A stretch of DNA of 64,000 nucleotides, from assembly GCF_018861065.1 (NCBI RefSeq), contig NZ_JAHKQO010000049.1, forward strand, positions 62,001 through 126,000, written 5' to 3'. Below are positions 9,111 through 19,248 of this stretch, piece after piece (positions within the stretch are counted from its first letter, which is position 1; each line of letters starts with the position of its first letter). A program made the position numbers and the translations under genes. This stretch comes from Paraglaciecola arctica (lineage in GTDB: Bacteria; Pseudomonadota; Gammaproteobacteria; Enterobacterales; Alteromonadaceae). The notes beneath the pieces were generated by a model. The model saw nothing but the letters and a program-made list of their open reading frames with translations. It searched no databases and was not told where the DNA came from.

Positions 9111-12100
9111 TTAGAACACGTATCGCGCGCCCAATTGGTAACGGGCGCCTAAGTCAGTCAAATACCACAGTTGGGTCTCATTTCGAGCATGGGAACGGCT
9201 GTCTTCACCGGTAACATTTAACGCTTCGACAAAAACAGATAAATTCTCATTAATGTCGTAACTGACATTCATATCTATTTGAGCATAGGCTTCTTCAAAC
9301 TCTGGGTTATTAGAACTGCCTTTGTTTATTGTTTTAAGGTATTCGCCACGCCAGTTGTATGCAATCCTCGCTTGAATGCCATCCTTTTCATACAATGCCA
9401 CTAAGTTAGCAGTATCACTTAAGCCCACAAGTGCAAATTGTGACACGTTGGGATCAGCAGTCACGTCAAAACCTACATCGCCTCGCACTAGTGTATAGTT
9501 GGCCGATAATCCGAATCCTGTCTCTCCAAAGAAGTGCTGTACCGCAAACTCCATGCCATAGAGTTTGGCTTCACGGCTATTGTCTGGCGTGTTTGTTCGA
9601 AAGGTAACGAGGGGATCGTCAGCGTTGGCAGTTAAATCTAATCCAGCTGTATTTGCGAGGAAATCTATTTGTGCTTGATCACCTGTAAAAGTTGGGTTTG
9701 TACCATATTCATCGGTAATTATTGGGTCGTTGTTATACTCCATAAATACCATCATTGCGTATAAATAAGTATCGTCTAACGGGAACCCGCCATCCTGAAC
9801 CGCTTGTGCCGCTGCTTGTGCCCGTGGTCCTCCAGTTACGTCCTGTATGCCTAATAACGTTTGATCCACTTGGCGTGAACCAATAAAGTTAATAACATTC
9901 TTTTGGAACATCCCAGCTGATGCATAGCTGTAGTCGTCATAATACCATTCTAAAGATAAATCAAAGTTGGTGGATTCGAGAGGTAACAAGCCGGGATTAG
10001 AGGCATTAGCGGTAGGAATAGCACCAAATAATGTAGAACCGCCGCCGCCGCCAAAGTTGGATGCCGATACGCCTAAATTACCTAAACCTGCTCGCGCTAT
10101 GGTTTTACTGAATGAGAAACGGCTAATCAAATCGTCGTCTAAATGCAGAGTAAAGTCCATGCTTGGCAACATATTGTCGTAACTAGTTGAAGCCGATACG
10201 GGGGAGGGAGCAACACTGCCATCGACCACTGCGTTTATATCGTTGTTGTCTTCCCAATTGAAGTATACTGAACTAACTAAAGACGTGGATTCTACATCTG
10301 TGGTTTCGTAACGTAGCCCTGCAAGTAAATCGAATGGCATACCACCCACTTCGCCGCTAACTGAAAACTGAAAATAAGCGGCTAACATGTCTTCTACCAC
10401 TGTATTGTCGGTTGAAAATGTGGTTTCAGAGGCTGTGGGAATGCCGGGATACAGCGCTACTCCAGCGTCATATAATTCTCTCGGATCTGCGATAAAACCG
10501 TATCCACCAGAATTCGTATCATAGTCTTCAAACTCACCAGGTAAATCAAATGGTTGAATTAAATCGCCGAATTCACCTGGGTTACCAACGTTCCAGTTAC
10601 CCATTGCAATATTGTTTCCAGAGGTTTGAAAGGTGCGAGATTCCATTTCGCGGCTTTCTATTCCGAAGTCAAACTTGCCGTCGTCAAATTCGTAAGTCCC
10701 GCCGACTTGGACTTGAGTGATGTCTGTTTTTTGCCCAGCGTTACGTAAGCGAGCGATTGAAGAACCCACGTCTAACGGATCAACTTGCCCGTTAGGATTC
10801 GCGCCTTTGCCTTCAATAGTATCATCGTAAACATTCAGATAAGTAGGTAGATCTGAACCAAACCACCATTCCCGCGAAGTAACAATAGGTGCGCCTAAGC
10901 CTACTGCTAGTTCACCAGTGTTGCGAGGCCCGGTTCCCACACTTTCCATTTCTGAACTATGGGCATCTAAAGTTAAGCTTAAGTTATCACTTACTTGGTA
11001 TTGAAGGTTCAAACCAAGCGAATCTAAGGTGTTGGTTTGTTCACGCCATTGTTGTTCGTAACCTTCATCCACAGCCCCACCGTAACTTTCAGCGATATAC
11101 AAAGGGGTTTTAACTACAGAGTCGTCAAATTCTACACGTACCACGTTAGAGCCATTCTGCACCCAGTTAGTTATCTCACCGCGATGCTCGCTAATTTCGT
11201 TTTGAGCGTAGGTATAATCGACTGTTCCTGTCAATTTATCAGAAGGAGCAAATTGCAATGTGAGTTGAGCGTTGTCTCTTACCCGTTGCGTATTAGAAAA
11301 GGCGTAGCGAATATCGTTGGGACGAGCATACAACTGACCGTCAGCTGGCGGATTGATATACTCTGCTGTGGTATTGTTGTTGTATAAACCATCGGGATCA
11401 GTGAGGTCTCCCCAATAGCCAATATTCCAGTCGTTGACTGTTGCTCCTGTATAACCAGAATCCCGCTCTTGATGGCTAAAGCTCAAACCCACACCAAAGG
11501 TGGAATCGTCATTGGTAAAGCTCATCAATCCTGATAGCTCTGGTGTAATATCACTACCTGTTCGATTAGTGGTATCGTGTGTGGCTTTCACTCCGGCACT
11601 CGCGACAAAACCTTCTCTATCTAAAGGTTTAGCAGTAACGATATTGATGGTCGCGCCAATCCCACCGGTTGCGATACTCGCTTTGCCGGTCTTATATACT
11701 TCAACTGCTTTTACACTTTCAGACGCTAAGTTACCAAAATCAAAGGCGCGAGTACTACCACCTCGAGTGGTACCGTCAGCGCCACTGCCTGCACCATAGG
11801 TGGTGGCAGCTGGCATGGTACGACCATTTAGGGTAATCATATTGTTACCACCAGCAAAGCCACGAACGGTAACTTCTGAACCTTCACCGTTGACCCGGCT
11901 AATAGAAACACCGGTAATACGTTGCAGCGACTCTGCTAAGTTAGTATCTGGGAACTTACCGATATCTTCGGCAGATATGGCATCTACCACCCCCATTGAT
12001 GTGCGCTTAATCGCTGTAGCGGCTTGTAAACTGCCGCGGAGACCTCTAACTTCGATGACCTCAGTCTCTTCTGCAGCTTCTTGAGCAAATGTTGGAATAA

Positions 12101-12173
12101 CGAACGCTGAACCAATCAATAATGAAATGCTTTGGGTCAGCAATGACTTTCTAAATTTATTATGGGTACTCAT
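9111..12173 (-). CDS. TonB-dependent outer membrane receptor 1
   Basis: 1020 residues. A signal peptide (cleavage after FVIPTFA) is followed by a short TonB-box-like stretch (EVIEVRG) and the plug domain with DIGKFPDTNLAESLQRITGVSISR and GEGSEVTVRGF. The rest is a beta-barrel rich in alternating aromatic strands, ending in the outer-membrane insertion signal GARYVF with terminal Phe. It belongs to the Xanthomonas/Caulobacter type of large TBDRs that take up carbohydrates. Three LacI-type operators lie upstream and the SapC-cupin-halogenase operon lies directly downstream. It would move oligosaccharides across the outer membrane using TonB-ExbBD energy; the sugar is inferred (beta-glucan products) from the adjacent GH5/GH94/GPH genes. 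Confidence 0.92.
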   Translation of the reverse strand: MSTHNKFRKSLLTQSISLLIGSAFVIPTFAQEAAEETEVIEVRGLRGSLQAATAIKRTSMGVVDAISAEDIGKFPDTNLAESLQRITGVSISRVNGEGSEVTVRGFAGGNNMITLNGRTMPAATTYGAGSGADGTTRGGSTRAFDFGNLASESVKAVEVYKTGKASIATGGIGATINIVTAKPLDREGFVASAGVKATHDTTNRTGSDITPELSGLMSFTNDDSTFGVGLSFSHQERDSGYTGATVNDWNIGYWGDLTDPDGLYNNNTTAEYINPPADGQLYARPNDIRYAFSNTQRVRDNAQLTLQFAPSDKLTGTVDYTYAQNEISEHRGEITNWVQNGSNVVRVEFDDSVVKTPLYIAESYGGAVDEGYEQQWREQTNTLDSLGLNLQYQVSDNLSLTLDAHSSEMESVGTGPRNTGELAVGLGAPIVTSREWWFGSDLPTYLNVYDDTIEGKGANPNGQVDPLDVGSSIARLRNAGQKTDITQVQVGGTYEFDDGKFDFGIESREMESRTFQTSGNNIAMGNWNVGNPGEFGDLIQPFDLPGEFEDYDTNSGGYGFIADPRELYDAGVALYPGIPTASETTFSTDNTVVEDMLAAYFQFSVSGEVGGMPFDLLAGLRYETTDVESTSLVSSVYFNWEDNNDINAVVDGSVAPSPVSASTSYDNMLPSMDFTLHLDDDLISRFSFSKTIARAGLGNLGVSASNFGGGGGSTLFGAIPTANASNPGLLPLESTNFDLSLEWYYDDYSYASAGMFQKNVINFIGSRQVDQTLLGIQDVTGGPRAQAAAQAVQDGGFPLDDTYLYAMMVFMEYNNDPIITDEYGTNPTFTGDQAQIDFLANTAGLDLTANADDPLVTFRTNTPDNSREAKLYGMEFAVQHFFGETGFGLSANYTLVRGDVGFDVTADPNVSQFALVGLSDTANLVALYEKDGIQARIAYNWRGEYLKTINKGSSNNPEFEEAYAQIDMNVSYDINENLSVFVEALNVTGEDSRSHARNETQLWYLTDLGARYQLGARYVF

Positions 12174-12295
12174 AGTGTGTCCTGTAGTTTTGTTAGTAAC
12201 TTGAACTTAAACGGCTTACATCTAGCAATAAATTTAGTTTTATAATTGTCCGCCGCAGCAATTTTTCTTATCAGTACGCTTTCATATTTGCGTTA

Positions 12296-12309
12296 TGAAA
12301 ACGTTAACT
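12296..12309. promoter_or_regulatory. Degenerate LacI-type operator upstream of TBDR 1
   Basis: TGAAAACGTTAACT: the left half matches the island's palindrome exactly and the right half partly. It lies about 123 bp before the TBDR 1 start, the position expected for a promoter-proximal operator. Confidence 0.5.
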
Positions 12310-12528
12310 GTGCGTTAATTTTTAGCGTTTTTTTAACGCACTTTTAACAATAAGCGTGGTGATTAAAAGTGGGTACTCCGTATATTAATTTGACTCTTAC
12401 GTTTTTTCACATCCGCTAATTCGTGGGTGTTTCATGGCGCTATTGCGATTTATCCCTGTAACTCGCTAACAGCGCCAAGATCCCGTTGTTTTCAAACAAG
12501 TACTATACTTGTAGCAATAAATACCTCC

Positions 12529-12542
12529 TGAAAACGTTTTCA
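12529..12542. promoter_or_regulatory. LacI-family operator (TGAAAACGTTTTCA)
   Basis: Perfect palindrome identical to the one at 4728-4741, about 355 bp upstream of TBDR 1. With the sites at 12296 and 12703 it could support looping by a tetrameric repressor. The rest of the 720-bp gap 12174-12894 shows no gene. Confidence 0.7.
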
Positions 12543-12702
12543 TAATTTAACTATGTGGTTAGTTTTTGTCAACTTTATTGTTGCTTAATTGTTAATTGGT
12601 TTTGTTTTTGTTCTTGTGGTGGGTAAAAAATATCACGTGCTTGGTTGTTTATTGCTCATTTGGTGGCAGTTATAGTTGTGAATGCTGTGGTTTTTGGGTT
12701 TT

Positions 12703-12716
12703 TGAAAACGTTTTCT
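12703..12716. promoter_or_regulatory. LacI-family operator (TGAAAACGTTTTCT)
   Basis: One terminal mismatch from the perfect palindrome; third copy in the gap upstream of TBDR 1, 174 bp beyond the second. Confidence 0.6.
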
Positions 12717-12858
12717 GTTGGTGCGTGTCGGTCGGTGCGCATAGTGTGTTGTTTAGTCTGAATTTGTTGCCGTAGATTGTTGAGAAACCCACCATGCTTT
12801 AAGGCAACAAATCAAACGTAAATTACCTATTTAATCGCTGTCTAATAGGCTGAATATG

Positions 12859-12898
12859 CTATTTAGCTATTTAGCTATTTAGCTATTTAGCTATTTAC
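12859..12898. repeat. 8-bp tandem repeat (CTATTTAG)x5 at the end of the M61 gene
   Basis: Five head-to-tail copies of CTATTTAG, the last ending in C. The final copy runs over the stop codon of the M61 peptidase gene (stop at 12895-12897). Slippage here could move the end of that protein or alter its 3' untranslated region. No known function. Confidence 0.8.
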
Positions 12899-14691
12899 TC
12901 TAACCAGCTATCGCATAATTCCTGATTAATCACTTCTAATGCAATTGTGTCGCAAGGGGCTTCGACAGCAATAAAAGTCATATTTTTGAGCTTTTTGTCG
13001 CGAATGACGCTGAGTTGAATCGAATCACCAATCCTATAGTTGTTGAGTTGAGCAACGAGATTTTCTTTACTCACTACCCATTCATCCATCGCTATTAGCA
13101 GGTCACCGAATTGTAATCCCGATTGATAGGCGGCCGTTTGTTCTGTTACTTGTGTGATTTGTAAACCTGTTTCTAGTGCTTTGACTTGTGCGCCAAATTC
13201 AATTTTTATAGGAGTTGACGCTAGGTCACCACCCTTATCTTCAAGATTCTGTTTGGGTGAAAAGTTGCACTTTACTCCAAATGTCGCCAATAACTCATTA
13301 AATGGTAGCTCTTGAGTGGAATACAAAGCTGATTTGAAAAAGTCGCTAAGGTCTAGATTCATTTGAGTGGCAAGAATCTTTTGGATAACATCGACAGGGG
13401 TAGGGATGTTGTGTTTACCATGCAACTGCCACAAGTAACTCATCACAGTATCTAGATTGTATTTTCCATCACTATGTTTTTTTATCAATAAATCCAAACA
13501 CATGGCGAGAATTGCGCCTTTGTTATAGTAGCTGACGATATTATTTACAGCGCCTTCATCTTGTTTGTAAAACTTCGTCCAAGCATCAAAACTGGAGTCG
13601 CTAATACTTTGTTTAAAGCGTCCTTTATTGCGAATTAATCGAGTGAGGTTTTGAGCAACAATTTTTAAATATTCAGCTTGTGAAATGATGTTGCAGCGTA
13701 AAAGACTAAGGTCGTCATAATAACTAGTGAAACCTTCGTAAATCCATAATTGTTCGGTATGTCTTTCTTTATCTAAACTTGCTGCAAATAATTCTTGGGG
13801 TTTGATTCGCTTTACATGCCAAGTGTGAAAAAACTCATGACTACACAAACTAAGGAAAACCTGATATCCCTCAGTCATTTTTTCCGCGTCAGAGAGCCTA
13901 GGCAATGCATTTCTACTATACATCAACGCGGTGGAACTAATGTGCTCAAGTCCACCAAAGGCGTTGTCGGTAAGAAGCGTGATAAATTGATATCTAGCCA
14001 CAGGGGGAGCATCAGCGAAAAACTCAACGTGATGTTGACAAATTGTAGTTAAATCTTGTGTTATTCGAGATACATCAGCTTGGTGCCCACCTGCTAGAAT
14101 CAGTTCAAATTCAACACCTGATGTACTAAATGGTAAAATATCGAATTCACCCATTAAAACGGGGTGGTCAATTAATTCTTCGTAATTACTCGCCCAATAA
14201 TCGCCAAATTCATGGGGGGCTTGCATCTTAGTTGGCATAGTTGTGGCAACTTGCCAATGCTCTAGGTCAGTGTGGCTAGGTTTTGTAATCACTAGAGCGC
14301 AAGGTTTTTCGGTTTGTCCTTGTACTGCCAAAAACATATTGGTGCCATTGAAAAACGCGAATTCATCGTTGATATAGGCGCCTCTTACAGAAAGGTCAAA
14401 AGCGTAAACTTGATATTTAACAATGATTGCTGCGCTAACGGCCTGTACTTTCCAAGTCTGTTTATCGATTTTAATGATGTCTATATTATTGCCACTATCA
14501 TCTTGTGCGTTAATGGTGATGATGTTTTTGGCAAAATCTCGGATCATGTAACTACCCGGGATCCAGGCTGGCAATGTGAGTATTTGTCCATTTTTATCAG
14601 GGGTTTCAATTCGCAGGCGAACATCAAAGGTATGACCGGCAATAGATGAAACACCTACTTGATATTGAATGGAATGAGGGGAAGTCTGCAT
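12895..14691 (-). CDS. M61 family glycyl-aminopeptidase-like metalloprotease with PDZ domain
   Basis: 598 residues. The N-terminal beta domain contains LPAWIPGSYMIRDFA (39-54), a strong M61 marker. The zinc-binding HEFFH (285-289), followed by TWHVKRIKP, forms the gluzincin core, and IYEGFTSYYDD near 325 carries the downstream zinc-ligand Glu region. A PDZ domain occupies roughly 495-575 (LQFGDLLIAMDEWVV). No signal peptide is evident, although many relatives are exported, so location is uncertain. M61 enzymes remove N-terminal Gly or Ala; the physiological substrate is unknown. It lies alone between TBDR 1 and the PilZ gene and is transcribed towards TBDR 1. It is probably unrelated to the sugar island. 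Confidence 0.88.
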   Translation of the reverse strand: MQTSPHSIQYQVGVSSIAGHTFDVRLRIETPDKNGQILTLPAWIPGSYMIRDFAKNIITINAQDDSGNNIDIIKIDKQTWKVQAVSAAIIVKYQVYAFDLSVRGAYINDEFAFFNGTNMFLAVQGQTEKPCALVITKPSHTDLEHWQVATTMPTKMQAPHEFGDYWASNYEELIDHPVLMGEFDILPFSTSGVEFELILAGGHQADVSRITQDLTTICQHHVEFFADAPPVARYQFITLLTDNAFGGLEHISSTALMYSRNALPRLSDAEKMTEGYQVFLSLCSHEFFHTWHVKRIKPQELFAASLDKERHTEQLWIYEGFTSYYDDLSLLRCNIISQAEYLKIVAQNLTRLIRNKGRFKQSISDSSFDAWTKFYKQDEGAVNNIVSYYNKGAILAMCLDLLIKKHSDGKYNLDTVMSYLWQLHGKHNIPTPVDVIQKILATQMNLDLSDFFKSALYSTQELPFNELLATFGVKCNFSPKQNLEDKGGDLASTPIKIEFGAQVKALETGLQITQVTEQTAAYQSGLQFGDLLIAMDEWVVSKENLVAQLNNYRIGDSIQLSVIRDKKLKNMTFIAVEAPCDTIALEVINQELCDSWLE

Positions 14692-14856
14692 GGTGTTTCT
14701 CTATTCTTTGACATTATCACTTTGGTAGTGATTAATGATGATTAGTCACATAAACATCGTTTAGTTACTTGTTGTTTATAAATACTTTATTTAACATCAA
14801 CTTAATTGATGTAACACCCAAGATGATATCAAAGCCGTCCGAGGATTTTTAATTAA

Positions 14857-15540
14857 ATGGCAATTTTGCAGGAAAAAGTTGGTCTCACCAACGAAGATCT
14901 TAAAAAGATTCGCTCCATGCGTCCTAGTCGTCCCATTGATTTACAATTGACAACCGCTACCACTACGAAAAGGGTACGCACCGAATTTGTGGGTATGGAT
15001 GGCACCCGGTGTATGATTTTTAGATATCCAGACGAGGGGAAGTGGGGACCTTTAGGTGACGGTATCTTTAAAGACAAGGAAATTATTGCCAGATATATTC
15101 TCGAAGATGATACTGGGGAAATTATCGCGTTTAAGGTATCCATAATCTTAGTTACCACTAAGCCAAGCCATCTAATATTTACGAGTTTTCCTCTTTTTAT
15201 CCAGAGTCACGATCTACGAGCAGAACCCAGAGCCAATACGCGAATTGCAACCAGACTATTGGATGCACAAAGTGATGCAGTTATTTGTGATTCGGTGGTA
15301 CTAGATATATCCGTAAATGGATGTCGAATGAGTATAAAAAAAGGCAGTGTCATCAAACCAAAACTTAGGCAAGCAGTGAAAATGTATTTCGCGGCGTCTA
15401 AAGATAAGTACTCTTTTTTGGAAGGTACTATTATGAATAGCAAATCTGATGAAGTTTGTTTGTATTACGGAGTGAAGTTTGAAACGCCTGCAGAGGAAGT
15501 TAATAAGTTGCTGCGAGATATTATGTTAGTAACAGGCTAA
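14857..15540 (+). CDS. YcgR-like PilZ domain protein (c-di-GMP receptor)
   Basis: 227 residues in two parts. An N-terminal YcgR-type beta domain (about 20-115) is followed by a C-terminal PilZ domain. The c-di-GMP signature is complete: RAEPR (R121, R125) and DISVNG (D150, S152, G155). Proteins of this design bind c-di-GMP and act as flagellar brakes or as regulators of surface behaviour. The gene is monocistronic, transcribed away from the M61 gene, and shares a bidirectional-looking terminator with TBDR 2. Its target cannot be read from the sequence. An HD-GYP phosphodiesterase-type regulator elsewhere in the window (52290) is part of the same second-messenger network in principle. Confidence 0.85.
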   Translation: MAILQEKVGLTNEDLKKIRSMRPSRPIDLQLTTATTTKRVRTEFVGMDGTRCMIFRYPDEGKWGPLGDGIFKDKEIIARYILEDDTGEIIAFKVSIILVTTKPSHLIFTSFPLFIQSHDLRAEPRANTRIATRLLDAQSDAVICDSVVLDISVNGCRMSIKKGSVIKPKLRQAVKMYFAASKDKYSFLEGTIMNSKSDEVCLYYGVKFETPAEEVNKLLRDIMLVTG

Positions 15541-15680
15541 TCTAAATTTTTGTCATTTAATTAGGCTAATTGTCCGCAATAATGAGTGCGGCTAATCTCA
15601 AGTGCAGCACCCAATTATTCTATACCTTGGTAAACTCATTTAATTGATTTGGTCAGCGTTTTACTGAATTGTTTGGAAAC

Positions 15681-15718
15681 AAAAAAGCCGCTAAAGATTA
15701 CTATTTCGCGGCTTTTTC
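15681..15718 (-). terminator. Rho-independent terminator between the PilZ gene and TBDR 2
   Basis: Stem AAAAAGCCGC / GCGGCTTTTT with a 16-base loop and T-runs on both sides, lying 20 bases after the TBDR 2 stop (minus) and 140 bases after the PilZ stop (plus). It can serve both convergent genes. Confidence 0.85.
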
Positions 15719-15737
15719 TTAGGCTTGAATACCCATT

Positions 15738-18700
15738 CTAGAATGTGTATTGCACGCCAAATTGGAATCTACGATCAAACATGAAACTTGAACGTTGGAA
15801 TGTTTCACCACCTTCATTCAAGATATCTTTCGATGTTTGCAGTTCATCCGTCAAGTTTGTTCCTTGTAAGCTTACCTGTAAGTTGTCAGTTATTTGATAT
15901 TTAACTGACGCGTCCAAGGAGAAATTTGAATCCTGTATATTGGGATTACCCGTTATAAAGGTTTCGTAGGAGTTTAAGAACTCGTCACGATACTGATAAG
16001 CAATACGTACTTCTAGCTTGTCATCTTGATACATACCCACTACATTGGCAAAGTTTTCAGATTGACCAATAATACCGTTCAGTGTCTCAATTCGGACTAT
16101 GCCATCAAAGCTATCAGGATTGCCATCACCATCTGCATCTAATGAACGTTCGGGCGAATCGGCATCGACGTCAAGTTTGGTATAGTTAGCCTGAATCCCG
16201 AAGTTTGACCAAATACCGTCTAGTTGGTCAAAAAAGTATTGTCCCGAAATTTCAAATCCAGCAACCGTTGCATCTGACTGGTTGACTGCACCTTGATAGA
16301 AAATAGGTACCTCAGCGCCGTCTAATGCAACTGAGTCAACCTGCACAATGGTGTCAGTTTGGACTATATCTTTAATATCTTTGTTAAAAAATGCCAAACT
16401 GAAGTAATTACCACCCTCACCATACCATTCAACAGCTAAGTCAAAGTTCACTGCTAAAGTTGGTTCTAGATCAGGGTTACCACCTGTAACTAACAGTCTT
16501 GAAACAGCAGCTCCTAAGGCTCCGATAGGCTCAGGCTCTCCAGGTTCAATTTCTGGGAAACTAATAGAAGTTATTGCTCGTACTGATTGAGAAGCACTGT
16601 AATCAGAAATATTAGGCAGTGTTAAACCTTGGCTTAATCCCAATCTAACTAACCACTCATCATCTAAATTTAATTTAAGGTTTAAGGAGGGCAGATAGTA
16701 ATCTTCATCTAATCCAAGCGTTCTGTCGGTGTCTCCTTGGTCAAGGTAAGCTGCTGATTCCGGTAGGAAGTCTCTTATACTATCAATAGCTTCAAGTTCT
16801 GCTGGACGATCTGCTTGTTGTTCGTCCACGGCAAACTCACTGTATTGGAATGAACCTTTTGAATCGATGTCCATTTTGACATAGCGAACACCAAAGTTTC
16901 CTTCTAAGAACATGCCATTATCAAAATCTTGCGCAATGTCAAAGCGTATATATAAATTGGTTACCACTTCGCTGACGTTTGCGGTTTGCCCGTCAGTGTA
17001 TTGTTCGACGTAATTGGCATCTCTACGACCATTAGCAAATGGACTATAGTCTCCCGTTCGCGTGTTGTCTGGATCAGTGCCTGTATTTAAATCTGGCTCA
17101 TTAGCCAAAAAGTCATAAAACGAATCTGGATTTCTTAAAAAATCGGGATGGGCATAAACGAATTCAGTATTATCGCCAACTACCACGCCGCCGCGTTGGA
17201 AATCAGCAAAATCGTAAGTTTGATGGGCTACCGTATCGAAGGCATTGTATCTTGCAATACCCCCCGCCCATGCTTGGCTTACACCTTGCCAGTTTAGGCC
17301 TGCGTCTTGGTAAATTTGTTCGCGTTCTGCACGGCGTACGCCAAACTTAACTGATTGGAACCAGTCGTCGCCATCTGGATTAAAGTTGTATGTTGCGTCT
17401 ACCTTAACTGCGTTCGAATCACCTTCACCGTCTTGGTATCTATCAGCTGCATACCCCATAAAGTAACCTGCTGGATCAGCGGTAGAGGTTGGCGCAGCGG
17501 TAGGTACAACATTATTGCCCGCATCCAAAACGAAATCTTGGTTAAAAGCAAAGCCATCGTTATAAAAGAATTCAATTTCTGGATCATTGAGGTTAGGACG
17601 ACTTCTGAAATCCAAATGAGTTGTTGCCCCAATCCATTGATCTCTCTTGGTTAGCTCGGAGGTAGTGCGATGAGCGTCAAATTCAACAAACCATTGGTCA
17701 TCAACCGCCCATTCAATATTAACACTGATGTCGTCAGTGGTAGTTTCTGTACTTCTACCTATTCCAAGGTTACCTATTTGTGCACCAGGAGCACCATACC
17801 AACTACTCTCGTTAGAAGATATTAGGCCCTCTTCAAACAAGCCTCCGTCTACGGCAACAAGTTCACTACAAAAACCCTGTGATAACGCATTTCCATCGTC
17901 ATCGTCACCTGCTACAGCGCCGTTACCACAACGAGGTACACCTGACGATGTATATGGAGTTAATGAAACATTGTTCGCAATAATATTAGAATCTGCAGTA
18001 GTAAGGGCAAAAGCCACACCACCGTCTTGCCATTCTGTTGTTCGCTCTAAGTCAAATACTTCGTTGTCTACACGAACATATTTAACTGTCGCCTTAAATG
18101 ATTCGTCGGAACTTCTCCACTGACCAGCTAGGTAAACGTTACTGCGCTCTCTATCAACTTCAGTAGCGCGAAGCTGAAATCCGTTGATAATACCCACAGT
18201 TTGTCCCTCTGTTGGTATCATATCACCGGTGAAATCTTCTACATCCAAATCTGGAAATCTATCACCAGCAACCGAACCTACAGGAACTGGCACTATGGCG
18301 CCCGATTGATAACCGTTGAAAAGTGATTTTAATTCAGAACGAGAAAACGAGCCTAAAAGACCAAATTCACCCGCATCGGTTTCCCAACGGTTACTAAAGA
18401 TAGCACTCATTGTAGGAGTGGTTTCTTCCCTCAAATCGCTATATGTACCATCGACCGAAACCACACCAAAAAAACCCTCTCTATCAAAAGGTTCAATTGT
18501 CCTAAGGTTAATGCTACCACCTATACCACCTTCAATAAGGTCAGCACTTTGGTTTTTGTATACGTCAACACCTTCGATCATTTGCGGAGGAATACTTGAC
18601 CAATCTAGTGCGCGACTACCATCTGACGTGAACGCATCACGACCATTTAATTCAGAGCGAATCAGTCCTAGACCACGAATTAGGTTTCCTGAACCTTCTG

Positions 18701-19034
18701 CAGAAGGGAAATCACCACCATCAGCACCTATATCAAATTTTGTAACTGTCACACCTGGCACACGAGAAAGCGCTTCTGCAACAGATAAATCTGGCAGTGC
18801 GTTTGCATCTGATGCGGTAATAGAATCCATAAAGGTACTGGATTCACGTTTTAATTCTGCAGCATTCGCCAAAGCACCACGAATACCTCTAACTTCAATT
18901 ACTTCTTCGGCATTTTCATCTACGGCTTCCTGCGCCGTTGCATTGTGTGCAGAAAGCGACGTCATGAGCGCGGTAGCGCCATAAAGCGCTACTTTCACCG
19001 ATGAAGCGAGAATCGATTTCTTTTGTGTGTTCAT
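15738..19034 (-). CDS. TonB-dependent outer membrane receptor 2
   Basis: 1098 residues. Signal peptide with cleavage after SAHNATA, then EEVIEVRGIRGAL as a TonB-box-like segment and a plug with DANALPDLSVAEALSRVPGVTVTK. The C-terminus RFQFGVQYTF ends in Phe as in barrel proteins. It is the same broad Xanthomonas/Caulobacter TBDR type as TBDR 1, but the plug and barrel sequences differ enough to suggest another ligand. It is divergent from the four-gene halogenase operon across a 405-bp control region that carries LacI-type operators. This arrangement implies co-expression of receptor and halogenase-like proteins in response to the same sugar. Ligand unknown. Confidence 0.92.
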   Translation of the reverse strand: MNTQKKSILASSVKVALYGATALMTSLSAHNATAQEAVDENAEEVIEVRGIRGALANAAELKRESSTFMDSITASDANALPDLSVAEALSRVPGVTVTKFDIGADGGDFPSAEGSGNLIRGLGLIRSELNGRDAFTSDGSRALDWSSIPPQMIEGVDVYKNQSADLIEGGIGGSINLRTIEPFDREGFFGVVSVDGTYSDLREETTPTMSAIFSNRWETDAGEFGLLGSFSRSELKSLFNGYQSGAIVPVPVGSVAGDRFPDLDVEDFTGDMIPTEGQTVGIINGFQLRATEVDRERSNVYLAGQWRSSDESFKATVKYVRVDNEVFDLERTTEWQDGGVAFALTTADSNIIANNVSLTPYTSSGVPRCGNGAVAGDDDDGNALSQGFCSELVAVDGGLFEEGLISSNESSWYGAPGAQIGNLGIGRSTETTTDDISVNIEWAVDDQWFVEFDAHRTTSELTKRDQWIGATTHLDFRSRPNLNDPEIEFFYNDGFAFNQDFVLDAGNNVVPTAAPTSTADPAGYFMGYAADRYQDGEGDSNAVKVDATYNFNPDGDDWFQSVKFGVRRAEREQIYQDAGLNWQGVSQAWAGGIARYNAFDTVAHQTYDFADFQRGGVVVGDNTEFVYAHPDFLRNPDSFYDFLANEPDLNTGTDPDNTRTGDYSPFANGRRDANYVEQYTDGQTANVSEVVTNLYIRFDIAQDFDNGMFLEGNFGVRYVKMDIDSKGSFQYSEFAVDEQQADRPAELEAIDSIRDFLPESAAYLDQGDTDRTLGLDEDYYLPSLNLKLNLDDEWLVRLGLSQGLTLPNISDYSASQSVRAITSISFPEIEPGEPEPIGALGAAVSRLLVTGGNPDLEPTLAVNFDLAVEWYGEGGNYFSLAFFNKDIKDIVQTDTIVQVDSVALDGAEVPIFYQGAVNQSDATVAGFEISGQYFFDQLDGIWSNFGIQANYTKLDVDADSPERSLDADGDGNPDSFDGIVRIETLNGIIGQSENFANVVGMYQDDKLEVRIAYQYRDEFLNSYETFITGNPNIQDSNFSLDASVKYQITDNLQVSLQGTNLTDELQTSKDILNEGGETFQRSSFMFDRRFQFGVQYTF

Positions 19035-19248
19035 GTTCTCTCCAGTGTGTTCTTTGTTATTAATTTGTTGTATGTGTTAATTACAAGGTGATACCAGGTT
19101 AGGAAAATTAAGCTATTGGTTTTAAAAAGCTCGACTTTTACGACAAAATGGTCCTAAGCAGCGACGAGACGGACTGAGCTGTCAACCCTCTCAAATATAG
19201 CCTTTTTATTTTTCTAACAAACAAAGCTTAACAACCTTGTAACAAAAA

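Noticed and set aside
11037-11387. 116-codon plus-strand frame inside TBDR 1
   Set aside because: It is the antisense shadow of the receptor gene, with no ribosome site and no recognisable protein features.
18316-18984. 222-codon plus-strand frame inside TBDR 2
   Set aside because: Antisense to the conserved signal peptide and plug region; composition is explained by the receptor's codon use.
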